64,000 nucleotides of DNA from contig JAGYXB010001748.1 in NCBI GenBank assembly GCA_022495005.1, positions 744,001 through 808,000 of the forward strand. The letters run 5' to 3'. The translations under genes and the position numbers were made by a program. This DNA is from Rhyacophila brunnea (taxonomy: Eukaryota; Arthropoda; Insecta; Trichoptera; Rhyacophilidae). Below are positions 1-10,920 of the stretch, one piece after another. Below the pieces are notes generated by a model, which saw only the letters and a program-made list of their open reading frames with translations, ran no database searches and had not been told where the DNA came from. Numbering within the stretch: the stretch's first letter is position 1; every line of letters begins with the position of its first letter.

Positions 1-254
1 AGTGCAAAATTACGAGTTTTTAGTTGTAGTATCTCTCTAAATTTGAATGCGCTAACTTTTCCCGACACATAAATAAAGGTCGGTAAGCCATTTAAGTTTT
101 GAATAAACGCAAAGTCTTTCATTCAACATTACATTTACGGTTATCCTCTTCCATTGTATTTGCTTCTTCTTTGTAGCCATGTCAAATATGGCAGAGAGCA
201 TCTGTGGCAGAGCCGCACCCAAGGGGCCAAAGAGCCGCAGTTTGCCGACCACTG
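1..254 (-). pseudogene. hAT remnant with transposase N-terminal start, copy A
   Basis: The minus strand begins at 254 with CAGTGGTCGGCAAACTGCGG, a typical hAT terminus. It is preceded by GACTAGGG (255-262 on plus), close to the GGCTAGGG found at the same place in copy B. Downstream it reads a broken N-terminal region starting near MATKKKQ, with DNRKCNVEW-like and FAFIQNLNGLPT-like stretches spread over several frames. This resembles the BED-zinc-finger start of ZBED5/GTF2IRD2-type hAT transposases. It is non-functional: frames change and only the N-terminal part is present. The other end lies outside the window. Confidence 0.6.
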
Positions 255-563
255 CCCTAGTCTGAGGGCCCGTTTTAGGATGTGGGGGCCATGGTGTAGG
301 TACACCGAGTGCAATAGACAAAAAAAATACCAATAAACGAGATATTAGGCTGTGTTGTATTGAGTAGGTTGTGTATAATTTAAAAGCAATAATACTTTTT
401 TTGTCCATTTTCAATTAATATGTTGAAACCTCAATATTAAAAAACCAAAAATCTGCGATAAACATTCGGCGAAAAGAACGACTACACCCACTACGGTGGT
501 GGTGTAAATCAGAAGAACATTTTTTTCGGTGGAATTCGGCATAAATATTGTAGCTCTCTAGAC

Positions 564-1233
564 CAGTGTTCCCCAAACTTTCGACATCTGTGTACCCCTT
601 CTATAATTTTCATAACACTGAGTACTCCTCGTCAGAGAAAAATGCATATAAGTACTTTATTAACAATCAAAATATATTCCTTTTGTAGTACATAAACAAA
701 ATAATAATAAACGAAAAAAAAATCATTCATAATAAAATATAAATAAAAGTTTTATTATAAAAAATAACATTCATTATAAACCATGAGAAGGATGAAATTA
801 TTTATGTTGAAACGATAGATCATCGTAATTTGGTTCCCTGGTTATTAATTTTAATCTGAGATGCGGTTCCACACCCAAAGGCTGTTCCTTTTTTTGACTT
901 AATGTCTACAAATGCTCAAAAAGCAACTTCACATAGATAGGAAGTTGAAAAAGGCAATGTATTTCAGGAATTTCTCTGATAAAACTGGATACACATGTTG
1001 CATTTGCAACCTAAATGATGTTTAGTACACTCCTTATATTTATTTTGCAAGAATCCGTCTGAAGCTAATAATTCCAACAATTGCTCTTCTTCCGCATGCG
1101 ATAAACCTTCTAGCATGGATGTTGTATTAATGCTTGTTGCACCAGGCAAAGCCATAACCCAGTGCAGCGCGTACCCCCACCAAACTCTTCCCGTACCCCA
1201 GGGGGTATGCGTACCACACTTTGGGAAACACTG
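564..1233 (-). mobile_element. Inner hAT element with transposase C-terminus, copy A
   Basis: The element is bounded by terminal inverted repeats CAGTGTTTCCCAAAGTGTGG (minus-strand start at 1233) and CAGTGTTCCCCAAACTTTCG (plus at 564). It is flanked by the perfect 8-bp duplication CTCTAGAC at 556-563 and 1234-1241, diagnostic for hAT insertion. On the minus strand about 1155-790 encodes the end of a ZBED5/GTF2IRD2-like hAT transposase: LEGLSHAEEEQLLELL, then TSYLCEVAF and VDIKSKK, then LRLKLITREP and a tail ending HPSH. Frameshifts and stops break it, so it is dead. Compared with copy B it keeps about 65 bp coding the last residues. Confidence 0.85.
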
Positions 1234-1533
1234 CTCTAGACCAAGCGGGTAGCACAGCCGATATTATGTAAGTAAAGTTTAAGCATACTAGGTACACATG
1301 TCCAGCATGGTCGCTGTTCACTTCCAATCCGCCAGTCGCTGATGACACTCTCAACGGTTACCGCCACTATGCCTCCAATTTAATAAAAACTAGGAGAAAC
1401 TGTACAAATATACCGCCGTGTATTGTGAAATTATGTAAAAATATTTATATGAAGAAGAAAAAGAGCCTATGGGACTAATTTCCATTCTCCTCCTTCGCCC
1501 CCCCCCCCATAATAAATACTGGGTGCGCCACTG

Positions 1534-1898
1534 TAGTACTTTACTCTTTTACTTTCTTTACGACCAAATTATCAAATACTGCAAATAGTATACAAGCTTT
1601 ATTTCCAATTGACATAATAATTTCATAAAATTACATTAAGAAACAATAAAATTGCTTCATAATAATATATTATGTCATTACACATATTATGTTATACAGT
1701 AGAATAATATTCTTTATCAATATAATCACGATCCAAGCTAGTGTAATATTATACGAAAGGTGTAATATTTCGGATAATAACTTACATTAATAAATGTATA
1801 TATTTAAGCCAAAGATAAATGTATTCTCAATGGGTTTCAGAATAAATTAAATCAAATCAGACTCGAAATCGACCGGAGTGCATCGGAACGCAGCTCCG
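1534..1898. other. AT-rich spacer with small GC hairpin
   Basis: There is no gene here. The stretch is AT-rich apart from a hairpin at about 1869-1899, whose arms GACCGGAG and CTCCGGTC frame a short loop. The hairpin abuts the foldback-arm relic that follows and may be an insertion scar or a terminator-like end. I assign no function. Confidence 0.3.
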
Positions 1899-2234
1899 GT
1901 CATTATTCGTAGGATGTTTTATCACATTTGAATGGTCAAAGACATAGCTTATAATCAGTATCTTCAAATGTGTTAATCATGCGCATTTTTTGAATAATAA
2001 AATGCCTAATTCTTGTCAAATTTGTATATTAATATCGTAAATATTTCACTATATAATGTTAACAACAATAATTTTACTAATGGTTTTATAAATGCGTTTA
2101 AAAATCAATAAATCTAAAAAATCTTAACACAACTGCATAACATGGATGTACTGAAATATGATTATATTTTAAAATATTAGATCGAGAGGTTTAAAAGAAT
2201 ATTATTTTATGCAATAAAAATACTTTATGCAAGA
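1899..2234 (-). repeat. Single-arm relic of the 44.7-kb foldback family
   Basis: The segment is clearly alignable by eye to the right arm of the palindrome at 44723-46123. Shared landmarks in the same order are GGTCAAAGACATAGCTTATA, TTTTTGAATAATAAAATGCC, TGGTTTTATAAATGCGTTTA and GAGAGGTTTAAAAGAATA. It has no partner arm and both ends are ragged, so it is a decayed fragment, here in the right-arm orientation. Confidence 0.75.
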
Positions 2235-3008
2235 ATTTTTTTTATTTGTATTTGAATTCAGATCATGGCCTTAATACGGTAAAAAAAACGGGTATAAAAA
2301 CATGTAAGATGACCGAGATCAACGACGGGTTGTGGAGACAGTGAAAATATGTTACGTCTTCTCCAATATTCACCGTTATAATAATCGATATAATATATTA
2401 CAAGAATAATATTTATTTTATCATTTACACTGTGTAAATTTTATTTTTTCTGTTTTCTTTATACTCGCATGAACAATAACTTACGAAAATTCTGCGCTAC
2501 GTAAATAACTACGCGAAAATATGACGCGCTTTTTTCTCAAATAATACACCGAATTTCCAGAGACTTCATTTCACAGACACGTGGATTTGATAAGATTTAT
2601 TACTAATACGAAAATGTAGAATTTTATGCTGCTCCTGACAGGCCTATCGGTATCTTACCCACGTCATCTTGTTATTGTACAAATTTTTTACTATATTATA
2701 TATTTTCATTGCCTCCAAACGTAGGAATCTTCAGCATCCACTTTTCAAAATAAAGTGTCAGAGAGGGACTGAAAATTGGAAACATATTGCAAAGTGAGAT
2801 GGAAAAAATCTACATACAAAAGGCCTGCTCACTTTTATATTCTATAATACGCTTAAATATGTCATTTCTAAATGACAGATCATTTTGTGTAGGTATAATG
2901 TTAGGAATAACATATTTTTACAAGATTATAATAATATATACATAATATGTCATATTATAATATATTATGATATTATACAAGAAATCGAATGCGTACGGAA
3001 AATCGGTC
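2235..3008. other. AT-rich DNA, nothing recognised
   Basis: There is no open frame of note and no recognisable repeat terminus. The stretch is low complexity near 2930-2990 (ATAATATATT-type). Confidence 0.4.
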
Positions 3009-3171
3009 TTAAGGCTTGTTTACATAGGATAAGTACTCGCTACTAGCACTAAAGGCTTGTTTATACGGTCTTAGTGCCGATCTTTAGTACTCGCTACTCA
3101 CTCTAATACCGACACGTGGTAACAGGGTGAATACTAATGATTAGCACTAAGCCCGTATAAACAAGCCTTAA
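3009..3171. repeat. Short inverted-repeat element (MITE-like)
   Basis: The ends TTAAGGCTTGTTTA and TAAACAAGCCTTAA are reverse complements about 160 bp apart. Inside are two diverged direct copies of a unit containing AAGTACTCGCTACT. There is no coding capacity. A related piece (ACGTGTAAACAGGTTGAATACTAA) follows at about 3176-3212, and the matching far side may be the TATTAGTACTAGGCCAGTGT stretch near 4962-4990, so the R1 fragment may have inserted into a second copy. Confidence 0.5.
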
Positions 3172-3214
3172 TATTGAGACGTGTAAACAGGTTGAATACT
3201 AATAAGCATTAAAG

Positions 3215-4705
3215 TGCCCACCACCACCCGTCATATATGCACAACCGTGGATATGCACGGCCGCTTTCTATGACGCTTTAAACGTGTCTGAAAGAAGTGA
3301 TTTTAAGTGCTCATTCCGTCCCGAGACGGAGCCGCACGGGACTGATGCTGCAACCATGCACCGTAGTGCTTAAAGAAGAAAGTTAAGAAAGAAAATTTTT
3401 GTTTTTTGGACTGGCTCTGCTGTCCGCTGACGTTAAGCGCCTTGTGTACCCGTACCCGTACCCGTACTGAGTGTCACGAATTGAAATGGATGAGTCTACA
3501 GAAGAGTCGGGACTATCCCGCTCCCCATACGACGCTGCAAATTTCTCAAATGCCGCAAAGTTGGCCTCGGTTGCTACCAGATCTCCATGACCAATTGGGC
3601 CCGTGTGAGGACGGACCCTGGCAAACAGCTCCGCTCGTTCGAATTCCATAAGCGGGCAATCCCAGAGGATGTGTTCAACATCTTGGTGGTCATGCCCGCA
3701 GGTACAACCCGGCCCATCTACTATCAAGCCAAACTCGTGGAGTCTGGCGGCGAAGTTGCCATGGCCGGTGAGGAACTGGCTAATCCAGTGCGAAGGTTGG
3801 AGTCTTCTAGTTTGGTGCCTGCAGAATACGTCTGGAAAAAAACGGTAAGTGTGCCGCCCCTTGGGGGAGGCGGTCCACCTCGCCTGCCATGCCGCAAATG
3901 CGGTCTTGTACACAATGTCACTTACAGTCTTCCTGTTAGGAACGTCCTCGGATCTCTGCGGTGGTGTCAGATGGACACCGGCGAGTGTTGTGCTGATCCC
4001 CCTCAAGAGGAGGGTGATCGATCCTCTGACTTGGACGTGCAGATCGAGGGGTAGCACCCCCGCGAGTACGGCAAGCGCGTCAGTAGAAGTTGTGCGGTAG
4101 GCTTTGGTAAGCGAGATCAGCGCAAGTCGCTGCCCGCTTAGTAGTGCGCGTCTCACGAGAGTTAAGGAGTTTACTCGGGAATGCCAAATGCTGGAGGCGT
4201 AACCGGCAATTCCCATGAAAATTGCGCCGCATGCAACCTTAAGGGCTCTAGGCTTAAGTCCCCAATTGCTGCCTGCCATTCGGGCCATTCTCTGATAGGC
4301 CGAATTGGCCTTAGAGACGGCCGTCTTGGCATGGTGAACGAAAGACAGCTTGTCATCAAGAATTACTCCCAGATACGTAACCCTTTCGGAGAAACGCACT
4401 GAGGTCTGGCCAAAACGAACCGTGGGTGGCCGTCGAGTTATGTTGACCCGAGAACTACCCCTGAGGAGGACAGCTTCCGTCTTGCTCGGGGTAAAGGTCA
4501 GCTTGTTCAGCAACCCCCAATTAAGAATTCTGCCCAAGGCATCCGTGGCTGCACGCTCAAGTGCCGGTCGGCTCGTCGCCCCAACAAGCAGGAGCAAGTC
4601 GTCGGCGTACGCAACGAGCGTGCAGCCCGGAGGCAGTGGCAGGGACAGAACGTCGTCAAACAGTATGTTCCACAAAAGGGGACCCAGGACGGAGCCCTGT
4701 AAAAA
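3215..4705 (-). mobile_element. 5'-truncated R1-like non-LTR retrotransposon
   Basis: This is the 3' half of a LINE on the minus strand. It starts abruptly inside the reverse transcriptase, just before the motif QGSVLGPLLWN, as expected when target-primed reverse transcription stops early. The coding part ends at 3383, and a 3' UTR follows to about 3215. Part of that UTR recurs at 46.9 kb, which supports the 3' boundary. The base composition is far more GC-rich than the neighbourhood, so this is a fairly young insertion. Near the coding end is a short GGGTAC tandem (about 3448-3470). Confidence 0.85.
3383..4705 (-). pseudogene. R1-clade reverse transcriptase, C-terminal part
   Basis: The frame is open for about 440 codons and encodes RT palm/thumb, a connection region and a C-terminal zinc knuckle. 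Visible motifs, counted from the first in-frame Met upstream, are GSVLGPLLWN (about 16-25), the catalytic YADD (45-48), GVILDDKL (126-132), and a Cys-x-Cys...His...Cys cluster (CTCGHDHQDVEHILWDC, about 346-362) after HWISQFLTGHGNF. This order is known for the R1/I group. Endonuclease, ORF1 and the first half of RT are missing, so it cannot move on its own. The first dozen residues before QGSVLG are probably flank and not LINE sequence. The last about 40 residues, rich in YGYGYG, come from the GGGTAC tandem. Confidence 0.88.
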
Positions 4706-5282
4706 CTCAAGTGCTATTGAATAGAAACCCATATTGTTCACTAATAGTTAGTACATATCTTCACTACAACTTCAACCGCACACGCAAATTGTCATAAATC
4801 GCACAACTATTGCTAAATTAGTTTTTGACCAATAAGAATACGAACAAGCGTACGCGTTTTTGTATTTGCCATGGTAGGTACTACTAATACACCTTCACTT
4901 GTCAACTCATGGTAACTTTACTTAGCTTTGGTGTGGTTAGTGCGATTAACGAGTATTAATTATTAGTACTAGGCCAGTGTAAAAAAAGCCCCTAGTTTGA
5001 TAGGGTGGGTTTGATTGAGTGATATTGTGATATACAAATAATAATTCAGAATAACTGTCATGCTTTCTGTTTCATTTATTATATAATCACTTTAATAGCA
5101 TCTTCAATGGTAGCCCCTTACTGTGCCCAATACATAACAGTATTCATCCAATGTATAATACCAGTGCTCACGTTTGTGAATGTGGCCACGAAAACCACAA
5201 ATAGTGATATATGGCAATAAAATGAATAACAGGTTAGACAAGAGTACGCTTTTGAATGTAGCTAAGCGAGTAGAGAACCGCT
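4706..5282. other. AT-rich flank of the R1 fragment
   Basis: No gene is seen. At about 4925-4990 there is a stretch (TTAGTACTAGGCCAGTGT) resembling the MITE to the left of the R1 fragment, consistent with the LINE having split a repeat. The rest is unassigned. Confidence 0.3.
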
Positions 5283-5420
5283 TGACACTTATATCTTCTT
5301 CTTCTTCGGCCATATCCGCCCCTTAGTTGGAAATATGGACACCACGCGGCGCCTCCAAGATTCCCTGTCACTAGCCAGTCTTCTTGCATCGTTCCAGGTC
5401 ATACGAGCATCTTGTAGCTC
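5283..5420 (-). pseudogene. LINE 3'-terminal fragment
   Basis: The minus strand reads WNDARRLASDRESWRRRV followed by a short Lys-rich end. This is the pattern of the extreme C-terminus of RTE/I-type LINE polyproteins (aspartate-arginine-x-x-tryptophan ending). It ends in a CTTCTTCTT microsatellite (on plus), a usual LINE 3' tail. Only about 45 codons remain. Confidence 0.5.
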
Positions 5421-5508
5421 CGCCGTGTACACTCTATAATATACTAATGCTAGGCTTGAAGAACAGGCCACGGAGCCAAATGACAATAGTGTAGTGAAAC
5501 AGTAGTGT

Positions 5509-5675
5509 ATTCAGTAATAGAAGAGAAACAATGACAAACACACGGACAAAAAACTCAACTGAGAAAATCACATACATATATTTTGACCTCACTAAGACTC
5601 AAACTCGGGGTTCCCGGATTAAAGGCCAGTGCCTTACGCACCGAACTACGAGGATGGCCTCGTATATAGTCGTAT
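5509..5675 (-). mobile_element. tRNA-Lys-like SINE
   Basis: On the minus strand there is an A-box-like TAGTTCGGTGCG (5648-5637) and a B-box-like GTTTGAGTC (5604-5596), spaced about as in a tRNA (42 nt). Between them CACTGGCCTTTAATCCGG resembles a tRNA-Lys(UUU) anticodon arm. The folded acceptor stem is poor, so this is not a functional tRNA. AGTAGTGT occurs on both sides (5501-5508 and 5676-5683) and could be the target-site duplication. I would call it a tRNA-derived SINE head with a short unrelated body. Confidence 0.45.
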
Positions 5676-5683
5676 AGTAGTGT

Positions 5684-7841
5684 TACCCAAGGGTAGTGAA
5701 AACCTGTTGGATCAACAAACTCAGTAAGTATAAGGTAGATAGGTAGATTACGTGTCAGCAAAGGCCAGAGAAGACAGGAAGAACCTAAGAAAGGTCATCA
5801 TTCAACAGTGATAACACAGCCTAATCAATAATATAATATTATATAGGTATATATATATATTTTTTTTTTTGAAATTTAATACATACTGACAGCATTCTTA
5901 ATCGAATCTACTTCAAATTTTCATTGTCAAATATCAGAAATATAATATATGTTAAGGGAATAAAATTATACCGAATTAAGCTTGAAGTCGCAATCATCGT
6001 GATCCGGACACTGAGCTTTAGCAATAAATAATGAAATAGCTCCTCAGTCGCACGTTTTTAAAATACAATGTGTCATATACCAATATTTCCAATCACCTGC
6101 GATTGCACATAAAGTACTATAAAGTCACCTACATTGCATATGAAAATTAGTTATATTCCCTAAAGTGCAAACTCTTACGAGCACAAAATTAATTCACAAT
6201 TTTTTAAGTCTTCACGTTACATTCGAATTCTAGTATAAAATATTATTTTTGTATAATGCCCCATCTAAAATCAAGCAGAACACCAGCTGTTCGGTGTTCG
6301 CCATCTTGTAAAATAGATTAAAATTGTAACTTTCATTTGAATTAATTTAAGACGAATCAAAAAAATTAGATAGACTTCTGAAATATAATAATTATAGTAA
6401 ATGACTGATTATACATTTCTCTTTTTCCATTCATCTGATTTATGTTTTATTTAAATACAAATTAATAATAGCTGTCCTCTGTACTATGGCAATGGAGTCG
6501 TTAGAAAGTATGAATTCTAATTTAGATTTCAACAATATAGTACAGAAACACTACTGATGAATAAAAAAAAAAATATAATAAAATTAGTTTAAAAAAGGAA
6601 TTGATGTCGATTGAATTTTGATAAGGAGACTTTTTTTAGAGTCTTCTTACTCCGCCGTCTTGATTTATAGTAAAAATAAAATTTCTACACTGGATGATAT
6701 GTGTCATTTTCTAATTTGATAATAATCTTCCCTAACCTATTTGATATACCTGGTTGGGCCATTTATATTCCCATTCCATTCCCTATATCCTCACCCACCT
6801 CCTAATCCCCAGTTTTATTGTCACCAGACAATGTATGAGCAATTATGCGTCATGCGAGACCGTGTTGCAAAGAATATTCAGTTGCGTCTCGACAGCGGAC
6901 GCGTGCGGGCTTCTAATAGCTTTCCGTCGCTTAAGTGATTGACTCAATAGATACAGACTCATTCATAAACTACCATCATCATTCATACACCCTCACATAT
7001 AATCCATAAAACTGTGTTACAAAGTGCGGGAGTGTACAAACCGGGTGACCCAAAACAACGATACCGCCCGAGTGACAGTTGAAACCAGACCACGGATCCA
7101 TCAAACATCATCACAAAGGTCAGTGTCTGGCATTCTGTTTCATCGCCCCCGCCCCTAGATCCGACCTCCTCATCTTCCCTTAAAATAATTACAGTCCACT
7201 TAAAAGCTCGACCAACCATATTATGCGGATCGATAGTAGTAGATTTTTTATTAATATTATATTATGTATTGTGATATTTCAGTCATATTTATTCATTTCA
7301 TTAATGAAATATCGCTGACTATGAGCCTTTCCAAAAAATTGTTTTTTTCTTCTGGCTATGTGGTCAAAGAACTAAAAAACCTTTTTAATACATATTTTAT
7401 GGAGCGTCTTTCAAGTTTATTTCTTTCAGAACGTCCATATTCGGCAGCTTTATTATCCATGGAAGTATATGATATACAATCGGAAGAGGGATGTTGCCTG
7501 CAAGATGATTCAATCAAATTAAAGACGTAACGGGAATTTTAATACATTCAGCTATGCGGATGGCAGTCGACGGAGAATCGCTTTAGAGACATAACTAGAT
7601 AATTTGAAAGGAATCGCGATCCTTAACAGTGAGGGACATGAAACGAAGAAGAATAAATATTAATACATGTGACCAGGGAACATAAAAATGGGATGGCTTC
7701 TGAGTGAGACTGTAATAAGGTTTAATTCTCGAGTATAAAAAAAATATATTAATCTTAAACATGACGTGTGAAGGAATACGCTATTTTTCATATCATAATA
7801 TGCATTCTAGTTTGTCACGTAAATGAAAGGTGGATTCTATA
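5684..7841. other. Non-coding stretch with a GC-richer block at 6.74-7.23 kb
   Basis: The region is mostly AT-rich without signals. The block 6740-7230 is less AT-rich and has short open frames on both strands: plus MYEQLCVMRDRV... ending at 6938, preceded by a CACCAG acceptor-like site at about 6823-6828; and minus 7219-6983 starting MVGRAFKWTV. Neither resembles a family I know. A plus frame at 7264-7530 (88 codons) is AT-rich and likely chance. Confidence 0.3.
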
Positions 7842-7900
7842 TTTCAATTTCAATTTTCAATTTATTTCAATTTCAATTTATTTCAATTTATTTATTTTTA
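7842..7900 (-). repeat. LINE 3' microsatellite tail
   Basis: Alternating TTTCAATTTCAATT and TTTATTTCAATT units on plus read as AAATTG/AAATAAATTG units on the LINE strand. The position directly after the 3' UTR marks the 3' end of the LINE. Confidence 0.75.
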
Positions 7901-8055
7901 CATATTGTGGACATTACAAATTATAAGTTTAAGACGTTCACAACATGACATAAAAAAAGAGATAGATAATATGTTATTAAACAGTAGAAATATGTACATA
8001 CAAAAATATTAATTATATAGGTACATGGAAATACACCGGATGAGTTAAGCAGACC

Positions 8056-10920
8056 CTATTTTAAAAATTTATAAAATAACGCCCACCTATACTCATCCTC
8101 ACGTAGGTGGAATATATCAACACCCGAAGCAATTTCGTTGAACATAGTTATCGCCCTCCCAATTGGCATTACCAGTGGCAGGTTGGTTCTGCACCTTGGG
8201 AGAATAAACAACTGATGGTCTCTATTTCTAAGATAGTTATCAGGGACACACAGGTCAACACTGCCCAGAATGGCAGAGTTCTCATTTATACCTCGTATAA
8301 GTCGAAAAAAATACATAGCTAAATAAAGATTTCTTCTAAATTGCAAACTGCAGTATGTAAGCATGCCTAAGAGAAAGTCAGTTGGATAAAGCCACGGATA
8401 GTATCCGTACAACCTCAAATAAAGGAATCTCAAGAATTTCTTCTGAACCCTCTCCACCATAAGGCCATACTTCAACTGATGCGGTGCCCAAACAATAGAC
8501 CCACTCTCAAGTCTGCTTCGAACTAAAGAATTAAATAAAAGTTTTAATACCGTAACATCCGAAAAGACCCGGGAAGTACGCATGACGAAGCCCAACATTT
8601 TAAGCGCCTTGTTACAAATGGTAACTATATGGCTAATAAATGTCAGTTACTCTCAAACGTAATGCCAAGATCCCTTACAGATGATATTCGTGACAGAACT
8701 CTGCCATGCATCGAGTATTGGAAAAACAACACTTTTGAGGCTCTGGTAAACGACAAAAGATTGCATTTATCAATATTGAATTCTAGTTTGTTACGCCTGC
8801 CCCAATCTAATATATTATCTATATCAAGTTGGAGCTGACGACAATCGTCCAAGGTGACAACTTCCAAAAAGAGTTTCAAGTCATCAGCGAACAACAAAAA
8901 CATAGCATTTTTATTACCAATGCTATGTCATTTATAAAAATCGTGAACAGCAACGGCCCTAAGTTTGAGCCCTGAGGGACACCAGAAAATGTGTTAAAGG
9001 TCTGTGACTGATAAAGGCCGTACGATACGTATTGTTGACGGTTCCTAAAATAACTCCCGAATAGCTTCAAAAATCGATCAGACAATCCAATAAGTTGGAG
9101 TTTTTCCATCAGGACATCATGATCGACTTTGTCAAATGCTTTCGAGAAGTCATTGTAAGAACAGTCAACCTGGTGACCTCTATCCAGGGCCGATGACACA
9201 TAATTGGTAAATACCATCAGGTTAGTTTCCGTTGATCGGCCTGCTCTAAATCCATGCTGTTCATTTATTATAAATGACTCAATTTTTGGAGAAATCATGT
9301 TGTGCATGATCATCTCAAGAACTTTTGCTGGTGCAGAGAGAACAGCTACCGGCCTGTAATTTTCCACTGATGACTCTGTACCACTCTTATGGATTGGAGT
9401 AACCTTCGACATCTTCCACGTTTCCGGAAAGATACCTGTCGCCATTGTAAGATTATAAATATATGCAAGTGGGCCTTTGACAAAATCAACACACCCCTTT
9501 AAAAAAAATGTAGGGACGTTATCAGGTCCCAAAGAGTGAGTATTTTTTAGTTTTTTAATAAATTTTAACACATCACTCTCATCAACTGGAAACATATCAA
9601 TGGACTGGGCACCGCATGATGGCTGTCTTGACGCAGAGGCAACATCCAAATAAGGAATACTACTTGCGTAGACAGACCTGAAGTGACCAGCAAATGCTTC
9701 TGCCACTCCATGCCCGGTCACCTTTTCGCCTTTCCAACTCATCGAATCGGCATACCCGCCATCCCTTCTTAATGATTTAATATAATCCCAAAACGATTTG
9801 GGATTTTCACGAATGCAATCTTCTACCGATTCCATATATGTTCGATAGGCCACTCGAACAGCTTGCCTCACTCTCAAGCGATAAAGGCTAAACACTTCAT
9901 AGTCGCGTTGACCATGCTCAGCCTTCCAAGCTTTGTGATAGCAATGCTTGATCTGAATGTCCCCAATAATCTCTCGAGAAAACCACCTCGGGTATCGCCT
10001 TCCACCACGACATGGCGACTTCCTTGAAAACATTCATCAAACACATTATATACAGTATTATAAAAGAATTGTACCGCCTCATTTACATCACAAATCCCGA
10101 GCAACTCACTCCAATCTACTTCACTCATTAATGAGTAAAGTAGCTCGAAGTTTCCACCTTCAAACTTCCATCCCCTGCACCGATCGGTTTCATGTGAGGG
10201 TATGTCAGTTCGCAGCGGGCGAATCGACCGAAACCTGAGCACAAAAACCAAAGTAGGATGATAGTCATCCTCCCGTACAAGAGGGGACATGCATCGGGAA
10301 ACTGACAAATTGATGTTGCTGAATACCCTATCCAGAAGCCCATTACTAGAGTTAGAAATATCATTGTACTGAGAAAATCCAAAAACAGCGCACATAAATT
10401 CCAGGTCACTATTGACCCTTTCACCGTTGCGCGCTGAAGTTAAATTAAAGTCTCCCAACACAATAATACTTCTGTCTCCAATCAAGTTGACACTAGATAG
10501 CATATTCTCAACAAAACATTTATACACCTCCACGTCACTGGCTGGAGGAAAATATACAACACAAACGTAAATAGTGACTCCATCACAGGTTAGTTTCACC
10601 CAAAGGTCCTCATTTGGAGTCTCTAAAGCATGGACACGTTCGGCCTTCAACCCCTCCATGCTTCTAACCCCCAAAAGACAGCCTCCACCCTGCCTGTGGC
10701 CTGCGCCGGAATCTCGATCCCTCCTAAAGACTAAGTACTCACTTCCAAAATATTCGCGATTAAAAACACTGTCATTAAGCCATGTTTCAGTTAACCCTAT
10801 GACATCATAGTCGTCAGCCAAAACATTTCTCAAAAAATCGACAGCTTTTGTCTTTAAGCCACGTACATTTTGGTAGTAGAACAATAATTGCCTTGGGCAA
10901 TTATTATTTTCATTGTTAAG
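8056..10920 (-). pseudogene. LINE ORF2: endonuclease and reverse transcriptase
   Basis: The reading order begins with an APE-like endonuclease: YYQNVRGLK, LTETWL with the catalytic Glu, IIVLGDFNLT, and DDYHPTLVF replacing the usual SDH. RT follows with NYRPVAVLSA, HGFRAGRSTETN, NDFSKAFDKVDH, GVPQGSNLGPLLF and FADDLKLF, then a C-terminal region ending near YKFLK at 8056. Frame changes lie near 10000 (after VFDECFQGS), near 8890-8930 (between NDIALVIK and the FADD motif) and near 8645, where one base is missing in the codons for FESNLTFISHI. Otherwise it is complete in length. ORF2 has no obvious AUG at its start and is in frame with ORF1 (see the hairpin at 10883). Confidence 0.88.
10883..10905 (-). 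promoter_or_regulatory. Hairpin between LINE ORF1 stop and ORF2
   Basis: A perfect 10-bp stem (AATAATTGCC with GGCAATTATT) closes a 3-nt loop, and three more outer pairs (two A-T and one G-T) are possible. It lies 15 nt after the ORF1 stop TGA (10923-10921), in the in-frame gap leading to ORF2. The stop context is TGA-CTT. The position suggests a role in translating ORF2, by readthrough or reinitiation. That is inference. Confidence 0.5.

Larger units (their letters stand above)
1..1533 (-). mobile_element. Composite nested hAT element, copy A (partial)
   Basis: This is the reverse complement of the composite at 20696-23367, cut off by the window start. Its outer terminus is at 1533, where the minus strand begins CAGTGGCGCACCCAG followed by a G-rich run, the same end as copy B. 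It carries two inner hAT elements (564-1233 and 1-254) in the same relative places as copy B, with the same inner target-site duplications. The sequence beyond 1533 (TAGTACTT, probably one arm of an 8-bp duplication) is unlike the flank of copy B, so A and B arose from separate insertions. About 1.2 kb of the element should lie to the left of the window. Confidence 0.85.

Noticed and set aside
52..414. 120-codon minus frame starting MKMDKKS
   Set aside because: It runs across a hAT terminus at 254 and the target duplication, so it is a chance fusion of outer-element and inner-element sequence and not one protein.
3587..4054. 155-codon plus-strand frame
   Set aside because: It lies antisense to the R1 reverse transcriptase. 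The GC-rich LINE coding sequence keeps the opposite strand open.
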